From Bacteroidales bacterium (lineage in GTDB: Bacteria; Bacteroidota; Bacteroidia; Bacteroidales; UBA932), in the NCBI GenBank assembly GCA_012522855.1, contig JAAYJQ010000031.1, forward strand, positions 111,194 to 175,193: a DNA stretch of 64,000 nt. The letters are read 5' to 3'. A program made the translations under genes and the position numbers. The notes under the pieces were generated by a model. It made no database searches, was not told the DNA's origin, and saw only the letters and a program-made list of their open reading frames with translations. This document shows, piece after piece, positions 59,092 to 64,000 of this stretch (position 1 is its first letter; each line of letters begins with the position of its first letter).

Positions 59092-61128
59092 TCAGCTGCT
59101 GGCCAGGTTTTCGGACTCTTCGGTGAAGTCCGCTTCGGAGCCGGGATATTCGAAGAGCCGGAAACGCTTTTCGGTCTCTCCTTCGGTGTGCTTCCAGATC
59201 GATTCATACCATTCTCTTTTTTCACCCATCTGCTCCAATTGCTCCAGATAAGCGCCGATGGACTTGTTCTCTAGGATGTACACCTTGGGAAATCTGCTGA
59301 TCACAGGGCTGTGCCGCCGTGTGCGATCATGTTCGAATTCGAGCATCCGGCGTCCGTCCGGCAGTATGCCGACGAGCCGGAACGTCATGCTCTTTCCGAT
59401 ACCGGGCAGGTTCAGCACGTTACGGTCTGAAGCCACGAACGGATGTCCGCTTGTCCGGCAATAGCGAGAAAGGGATCCGGGATCTTTCAACAGATCATGC
59501 GTGAGTCCGACCTCTTCCTGCCAATTCATTCGCCCGAGAATTTTCTCTTCTGCCCTTTCCTGCATAGAGCGGCTGATAGGAGCGTAAACGGCGTGATTTT
59601 CCATGAATCCCTTCACCGTGAAGGTGTAATAACTGACAACGTCTATCGCATTCAGACAGCGGCGGAGTTGGGCGGCGTGGCCCCTCCGGGAAGCCGCCAC
59701 GTTGTACACATGCTGGTTGGTCACAATCCAGCCGGCGGACTGCAGTTTGCGGATGGCCGTCCTTGCTTCGGGCGTGATTTCGAGCGGAGACTGGAAATGG
59801 GTCTGGATGAAAAATTGCTTGATTCCGGCGAGCGCGCCTTTCTGTTTGAAATCCCGAAGGATCTCGACCAGGTCATCCGTTACCCGCATGGGCAGATAGG
59901 CGGGGAGTCGGCTTCCCAGGCGGATTCGTTCGATCTCCGCATATTTTTCTCCCTTCGCCCGTCCCGCATTGGCTCTTTTCTTGCGAATCGCCATTTTCCC
60001 GATTTCGTCCAGCAGATGCTTCAGAGTGGCATTCTGGCTCATCAGCGCATCCCCTCCGGTGATGAGAATGTCTTTGATTTGCCGGTCTTCTTCCAGGAAA
60101 GTCATCAAACGAGTCAGTTTCTTGTTCCAGCTCTCCTTCGGCTTGAGTTCCACGAAATTGAAATTGAGCCGGCCTTTCTGAAAATCGTACATCCGCTGGC
60201 ACGATGCGCACAAGCCCCCGCATGACCTGCCGATCGAATCCGGAATGAGAATCACCACTTCCGGGTAGCGCCGGTGGATGTTGTTTCCTTCCGGAAGGAG
60301 CCATCCGGCTGCGTTCGGCACTCCGGGCGTGACGCGGTCCTCCCGTTCCCACGCCTTGATGTTACCGAAGGTTTCCACCAGTTCTTTTGAATACAGGACG
60401 TAGGAACGGATCACCAAGTCATCGAATCCATTCTCCCCGACTGAAAGCAGGGTGAGATAGTAGGGGGTTACAAAAATCGGGATGCCTTTGTCGACCGCCT
60501 TGCGGTACAGAGCCAATGTTTCTTTGGAAAGGGAACGCCCGAGCGCGAGGTTCAATTCGCGGGGCGAACGGATTGCCAGCGCTAGATGGAAACGGTAATC
60601 ATTCCACCACCTGTTCACCTGTTGCCGCTTTTGCCCGTCGTCGAGACCTTCGTCAAAGACATATGTATTTTTATGACCGCGCCTTCGTTCGATACGCTTG
60701 ACGAGATAATCAATAATCCGTTCCTTGTTCCTTTTCCGCGCTGCGGTGATATCCGCGTTCAGCCCGTCCGGCCAGCGCTTCATCCATTTCCGGATTCGCT
60801 CCGAGTCCGGCAATTCATTTCCCGGGGAGGTCAACCGTTCGAATTGCTTGCGCAGATCCATCAAAAAATGTGCGGAGACTTCCGCCGGCCGTTCACCGTG
60901 TAGGTGCTGCCAGAGCAGGGTCAGCGTACGGAGGCGAAACTGATGTTCCCGGGAAAACTCGAACAAAACCTTGTTGTCAAATTCAATCAGACGGAGCAGG
61001 TTGTCTTTCGCCTGCCGGTTCCAGGAGGTACCCTCTTCCATCAGGAGCTTTTTCAAGGCGCTCTTGAATGCTTCCGCAGAGGGGGTTTTCGTTCCTAATC
61101 GTTTGATTTTCAAGACAATCGTTTCCAT
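59092..61128 (-). CDS. KamA-family radical SAM protein with long N-terminal region
   Basis: 678 residues, against about 420 for lysine 2,3-aminomutase. The first 280 residues are helical and charged with no known motif. The radical SAM cluster is Cys303-x3-Cys307-x2-Cys310 in SCGGLCASCQRMYDF, and DILITGGDALMSQN and LPAYLPMRVTDDLVEIL are KamA-like. The C-terminus (HSPVISRFPKVYILENKSIG) follows. It is the long form common in Bacteroidota, of unknown substrate. No PLP-lysine assignment can be made with confidence, so aminomutase activity is not assumed. Confidence 0.88.
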   Translation of the reverse strand: METIVLKIKRLGTKTPSAEAFKSALKKLLMEEGTSWNRQAKDNLLRLIEFDNKVLFEFSREHQFRLRTLTLLWQHLHGERPAEVSAHFLMDLRKQFERLTSPGNELPDSERIRKWMKRWPDGLNADITAARKRNKERIIDYLVKRIERRRGHKNTYVFDEGLDDGQKRQQVNRWWNDYRFHLALAIRSPRELNLALGRSLSKETLALYRKAVDKGIPIFVTPYYLTLLSVGENGFDDLVIRSYVLYSKELVETFGNIKAWEREDRVTPGVPNAAGWLLPEGNNIHRRYPEVVILIPDSIGRSCGGLCASCQRMYDFQKGRLNFNFVELKPKESWNKKLTRLMTFLEEDRQIKDILITGGDALMSQNATLKHLLDEIGKMAIRKKRANAGRAKGEKYAEIERIRLGSRLPAYLPMRVTDDLVEILRDFKQKGALAGIKQFFIQTHFQSPLEITPEARTAIRKLQSAGWIVTNQHVYNVAASRRGHAAQLRRCLNAIDVVSYYTFTVKGFMENHAVYAPISRSMQERAEEKILGRMNWQEEVGLTHDLLKDPGSLSRYCRTSGHPFVASDRNVLNLPGIGKSMTFRLVGILPDGRRMLEFEHDRTRRHSPVISRFPKVYILENKSIGAYLEQLEQMGEKREWYESIWKHTEGETEKRFRLFEYPGSEADFTEESENLASS

Positions 61129-61277
61129 CTCCTGTTCGTTGTAACTTTTTTAAAATATTGATATTTTCAAAAAACGCAAATATTTTTTAAAAAAATTTGT
61201 TTTTGTCAGAAAAATGTTTTTACTTTGCAATAGTTTCCAGCGGAAACAATTATTTTGAACAATAAAAACAAAGAATT

Positions 61278-61628
61278 ATGAGCGTAACAAATCTTACCAG
61301 TGAGAACTTCGCGACCAGGATCGCGGATCTCAACGCAAATGAATGGAAATATCTGGGCGACAAGCCCGCAGTCATCGATTTTTACGCCACCTGGTGCGGA
61401 CCCTGCAAGGCGATGACTCCGGTGCTGGAAGAACTTTCCCAAGAATATGCAGATGTCGATTTCTACAAGCTTGACGTCGATCAAGAGAATGAAATCGCGG
61501 CTGCTTTCGGAATCCGTTCCGTGCCGACCTTCCTGTTCATTCCGAAGGAGGGGAGGCCTCAAATGGCCGCCGGCATGATGCCGAAATCGGAATTTTCAAA
61601 TGTGATCAAACAAACATTAGGAGTATAA
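61278..61628 (+). CDS. trxA: Thioredoxin
   Basis: 116 residues. Active site Trp39-Cys40-Gly-Pro-Cys43 in FYATWCGPCKAMTP, cis-Pro in GIRSVPTFLF. No signal peptide, so cytoplasmic. A longer membrane-anchored thioredoxin gene follows after 4 bases and shares strings such as EWKYLGDKPA/TWKYLGSKPA, so the pair arose by duplication. The upstream 150 bases are very AT-rich and probably hold the promoter. Confidence 0.95.
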   Translation: MSVTNLTSENFATRIADLNANEWKYLGDKPAVIDFYATWCGPCKAMTPVLEELSQEYADVDFYKLDVDQENEIAAAFGIRSVPTFLFIPKEGRPQMAAGMMPKSEFSNVIKQTLGV

Positions 61629-61632
61629 GACC

Positions 61633-62256
61633 ATGACACTGAAAATTATTCTCTACCTAGTCGGAGCCTTGGTCGGAGGACTCGGGGGCTTCCTCTTCTG
61701 GAAATACGTCGGTTGTACCGGAGGCACCTGCCCGATCGCTTCATCTCCGGTTCTGAGCACAATCTTCGGAATTGTCTTCGGATTGCTGCTATCATCGCTT
61801 TTCATACCTGCGAAAGCCGCGGATAAAGCCGCCGCCGCGCCCGCCGTTTCGGAGAATACAGTCGAACCCGCGGCGGATCCCGATGCGCCGAAGGCGGAAA
61901 TCTACCAGCTTTCAAAGGCTGAATTCCTGAAGAAAGTCGCAGACTACGAGAAGGAGCCGGAAACCTGGAAATATCTCGGAAGCAAGCCCGCCATCGTTGA
62001 CTTTTACGCGGACTGGTGCGCCCCCTGCAAGCGGATCGCGCCGGTGTTGGAATCTCTTGCCAAGGAATATGCCGGGAAGATGGTTCTCTACAAGGTGGAC
62101 ACCGAAAAAGAACAGGAGCTTGCGGCTGCGTTCGGAATCCGTTCCATCCCCTCGCTTCTCTTCATTCCGATGGAAGGCAATCCGCGGATGGTTGTGGGAG
62201 CCCTGCCCGAAGGGGAACTCCGCCGCCTGATGAAGGATGTGATGAAGGTCGAGTAG
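61633..62256 (+). CDS. Membrane-anchored thioredoxin with DUF6132-like N-terminus
   Basis: 207 residues. Two membrane segments at about 5-23 and 40-58 flank CTGGTCPIASSP, the DUF6132-type Cys-rich loop (Cys28, Cys33). A Pro/Ala linker (65-88) leads to a thioredoxin domain with Trp128-Cys129-Ala-Pro-Cys132. The extra cysteine pair in the membrane domain could relay electrons as in DsbD-like systems (inference). Middle gene of a trx-trx-marR operon. Confidence 0.88.
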   Translation: MTLKIILYLVGALVGGLGGFLFWKYVGCTGGTCPIASSPVLSTIFGIVFGLLLSSLFIPAKAADKAAAAPAVSENTVEPAADPDAPKAEIYQLSKAEFLKKVADYEKEPETWKYLGSKPAIVDFYADWCAPCKRIAPVLESLAKEYAGKMVLYKVDTEKEQELAAAFGIRSIPSLLFIPMEGNPRMVVGALPEGELRRLMKDVMKVE

Positions 62257-62264
62257 GGAGCGCG

Positions 62265-62624
62265 ATGGACAAGGAAAGAATATGCAGACTTCGGGACATC
62301 CAACGGGCCATCAAGCAACTGGATGACGATTTCGAAACCAAATTCGGCATCGGACTGAACGAGGCGATGCTCCTCTGCACGTTGAACGAGCGGGGAGCAT
62401 CATCTGCTGGAGAGCTGTCTTCCGAACTGGGGCTGTCACGCTCGAATATGTCCAAGGTCCTCTCCAACGTGGAGCGTTGCCGCTATGTCGAACGGAAAAT
62501 CAGCGACACCGACAAGCGGGTGATGATTTTCTCCCTGACCAAGGCGGGGAAGTCCTGCATTGAAGGCATCGATTGCGGATCTCTGCAGATTCCGGATCAG
62601 ATCGTCGGGTTCTTGGGCTGGTAG
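62265..62624 (+). CDS. MarR-family transcriptional regulator
   Basis: 119 residues from ATG 62265, 8 bases after the thioredoxin stop; the longer open frame overlaps that gene and is not protein-like. Winged-helix pattern: GASSAGELSSELGLSRSNMSKVLSNVE, then the wing RKISDTDKRVMIFSLTKAG. It contains Cys residues (about 5, 37, 67) and is co-transcribed with two thioredoxins, so redox-responsive control of the operon is a reasonable guess. Confidence 0.9.
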   Translation: MDKERICRLRDIQRAIKQLDDDFETKFGIGLNEAMLLCTLNERGASSAGELSSELGLSRSNMSKVLSNVERCRYVERKISDTDKRVMIFSLTKAGKSCIEGIDCGSLQIPDQIVGFLGW

Positions 62625-62649
62625 CGGCCAGCCTTCTGCAGTCTGGGCG

Positions 62650-63258
62650 CTACTCTCTGCTGCCTTCAATCAGGAAAGGTATGCTGGAGGGTAGCAGGGC
62701 AGATTGAAGCTGGCCGTCGATGAAGATCCCTCCTTCCACGATCTGCATCTGGAGCAGTTTCTTCTCAGCCGACCAGGCCCCATAGGAGACATAGTTGTTC
62801 ACCAGGAACCCAATCTGCACTTCGCGCGTCTTGCCGTCGTAGAGAAGATTGAACGCGTCCGTGTACGGATTGACCAGGAAAGTGACCGGGTCGATCTTGA
62901 TGAATCCGATGTAGCAGTTCATGTCTTGATCGGGTTGTGCCTCCAAGGCTTCCCGGATCGGGGCATCGGAGATGTGCTTCGCCAGGAAACGGGTCGGAAA
63001 TCCATGGATGGTCAAGGTCGAATCCGTGTTCAGGTCCCACGTCACCGATGCGGTATCCAATTTTGCCTCCAGTCCGCTCCCCGGACTGGTTTCATTGTAG
63101 ATGACGTGGCCGGTATAGTGGCCTTCAACCGACTTGAAAGCAGTCTGGATCTCCTGGGGAGTCAGGGAGTTGCCAGCGGGAACATCCTTCATGCAGGCTG
63201 CCAGTGAAAGGGCTGCGAGGACGCCGCACACCCAAGGAATCAGTTTGAGATGTTTCAT
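62650..63258 (-). CDS. DUF4840-like lipoprotein
   Basis: 202 residues from Met at 63258 (MKHLKLIPWVCGVLAALSLAAC, lipobox Cys22); a longer open frame upstream is not conserved-looking. Beta-rich body with EGHYTGHVIYNETSP and SVTWDLNTDSTLTIHGFP, the style of DUF4840 proteins of Bacteroidales. Exported lipoprotein of unknown role. It overlaps no neighbour; the MarR gene is convergent. Confidence 0.75.
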   Translation of the reverse strand: MKHLKLIPWVCGVLAALSLAACMKDVPAGNSLTPQEIQTAFKSVEGHYTGHVIYNETSPGSGLEAKLDTASVTWDLNTDSTLTIHGFPTRFLAKHISDAPIREALEAQPDQDMNCYIGFIKIDPVTFLVNPYTDAFNLLYDGKTREVQIGFLVNNYVSYGAWSAEKKLLQMQIVEGGIFIDGQLQSALLPSSIPFLIEGSRE

Positions 63259-63357
63259 ATCTTTCTTGTTGCAGGTTGAAAATATTACATTAAATCCGAG
63301 ATTAAGCAAATCTTGCACCAAGTCAGGGCAATGCTAAAGCGCGATTGAACCGTCGTC

Positions 63358-64000
63358 TTATTTCGCGGTTTTGATCACGATCTGGGTGAAGGAGTGCGGT
63401 TCGAAACTGAAGCTGAACTTGTCGGGCGCGGTTTTCACCGTGCGATCCTGAATGGAGACGTTCTGTTCGTCAACCGAATTCGCAATATCCACCCGGCTTC
63501 CGTTGACTACATGGGCCACGGCCTCTTTGCCGAACGAATTGTTCTGGGACTGGATTTCGGCCGTGATTGCCTGGTCCGGATGACGGTTCACGACATTCAG
63601 GACGATTTCACCGTTTTCCGCGTCATAGGTGGAGGAGACGTCCAGATACGGGACCGCTTCGTATCTTCTTGTTTGGTAGACAGGACTTTTGGTGAACACG
63701 TCCAGCGAGGTTCCCCGGCAATGGTTCGAAAAAAGGTAGAAGGGATGGTAGGTTGTCTGTTTCCAGATCCGGTCTCCTTCTGTCCGCATCGGAGCGATCA
63801 CGTTGACCAGCTGGGCGATGTTCGCCATCTTCACGATGTCGCAGGTGCGCATGAAGATGTTCAGGTACTGCGCCACGACCAGCGCGTCCTGCAGATCGTA
63901 GATTTCCGACAGCGTGTTGTCGCTGCCGTTGAAGGTGCGGGTCCAGGCGTTCCATTCGTCGAAGGCGATGTAGACATTCTTGGACGAGCGGTTTTTCATC
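63358..64000 (-). CDS. GH51 alpha-L-arabinofuranosidase, C-terminal part (partial)
   Basis: At least 213 residues; the gene continues beyond the right end, and the Met at the border is internal. IAFDEWNAWTRTF holds the catalytic nucleophile Glu of GH51 (DEW), followed by ALVVAQYLNIFMRTCDIVKMANIAQLVNVIAPM. The C-terminal beta-sandwich (GEIVLNVVNRH, FEPHSFTQIVIKTAK) is complete. It releases terminal arabinofuranosyl units from arabinan or arabinoxylan. The signal peptide and acid/base Glu would be outside the window. Confidence 0.9.
   Translation of the reverse strand, partial: MKNRSSKNVYIAFDEWNAWTRTFNGSDNTLSEIYDLQDALVVAQYLNIFMRTCDIVKMANIAQLVNVIAPMRTEGDRIWKQTTYHPFYLFSNHCRGTSLDVFTKSPVYQTRRYEAVPYLDVSSTYDAENGEIVLNVVNRHPDQAITAEIQSQNNSFGKEAVAHVVNGSRVDIANSVDEQNVSIQDRTVKTAPDKFSFSFEPHSFTQIVIKTAK

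Overview
This window looks like a chromosomal segment from an uncultured, GC-rich, anaerobic member of the Bacteroidales (phylum Bacteroidota). Three things support this. Promoter-like boxes of the form TAnnTTTG, the Bacteroidota -7 element, stand in front of several genes and tRNAs, while Shine-Dalgarno motifs are mostly absent. The family content is typical of gut or rumen Bacteroidales: TonB receptor with DUF4249 partner, DUF4840 lipoprotein, M64 peptidase, Reg_prop hybrid-type histidine kinase, VorB operon, KamA-family protein. Energy genes depend on ferredoxin. No species call is possible.

Layout. 1-3.2 kb: a partial acidic protein, an unknown protein, and sucCD. 3.3-6.2 kb: an AT-rich, apparently foreign operon of unknown genes whose 5' gene is truncated next to a transposase remnant. 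6.3-10.2 kb: RidA, a GH5-type lipoprotein and an NfnAB/GltA-SudB-like oxidoreductase pair. 10.2-11.4 kb: palindromic repeats, a broken M23-like gene, and an XRE regulator/membrane protein pair with a clear operator-promoter. 11.5-15.9 kb: a sensor kinase/LytTR regulator pair and a nitroreductase. 16-22 kb: a second AT-rich insert with a single-chain restriction-modification enzyme and an MgtA-type P-ATPase that has an un-Bacteroidota-like strong ribosome binding site. 22-30 kb: DUF4249/TonB receptor, M23 peptidase, GH3 glucosidase, CutC. 30-35.1 kb: a tight operon mscS-purN-yhhN-aldehyde dehydrogenase. 35.2-39.9 kb: M64 peptidase, tRNA-Ser, a HicAB toxin-antitoxin module in a degenerate region, and two poorly known proteins. 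39.9-45.1 kb: a seven-gene operon for branched-chain amino acid fermentation (butyrate kinase, aminotransferase, TPR protein, ferredoxin, VorB, TPP subunit, gamma subunit). 45.3-50.9 kb: tRNA-Ala, a MetX-like acyltransferase, a three-gene lipid operon, tRNA-Val and a ferredoxin-type aldo/keto reductase. 50.9-56.9 kb: a complete AmmeMemoRadiSam system in two genes, then DUF805, BPL_N, a carboxypeptidase-regulatory-domain protein, free-methionine sulfoxide reductase and a second tRNA-Val. 56.9-58.1 kb: a non-coding stretch with an ordered repeat array. 58.1-64 kb: an EF-hand/LEA-like small protein, nicotinamidase, a KamA-family radical SAM protein, two thioredoxins with a MarR regulator, a DUF4840 lipoprotein and the end of a GH51 arabinofuranosidase.

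How the parts may work together. The VOR operon would turn branched-chain amino acids into acyl-CoA, reduced ferredoxin and, through an acyl phosphate, ATP. The NfnAB-like pair could balance that ferredoxin against NAD(P)H, and succinyl-CoA synthetase fits a succinate/propionate metabolism. The glycosidases (GH5, GH3, GH51) point to plant polysaccharide use. The strongest candidates for undescribed biology are the AT-rich operon of paralogous cysteine-motif proteins (3.4-6.1 kb), the fused AmmeMemoRadiSam locus (51-53.3 kb) and the 29/29/31-bp repeat array (57.6 kb).
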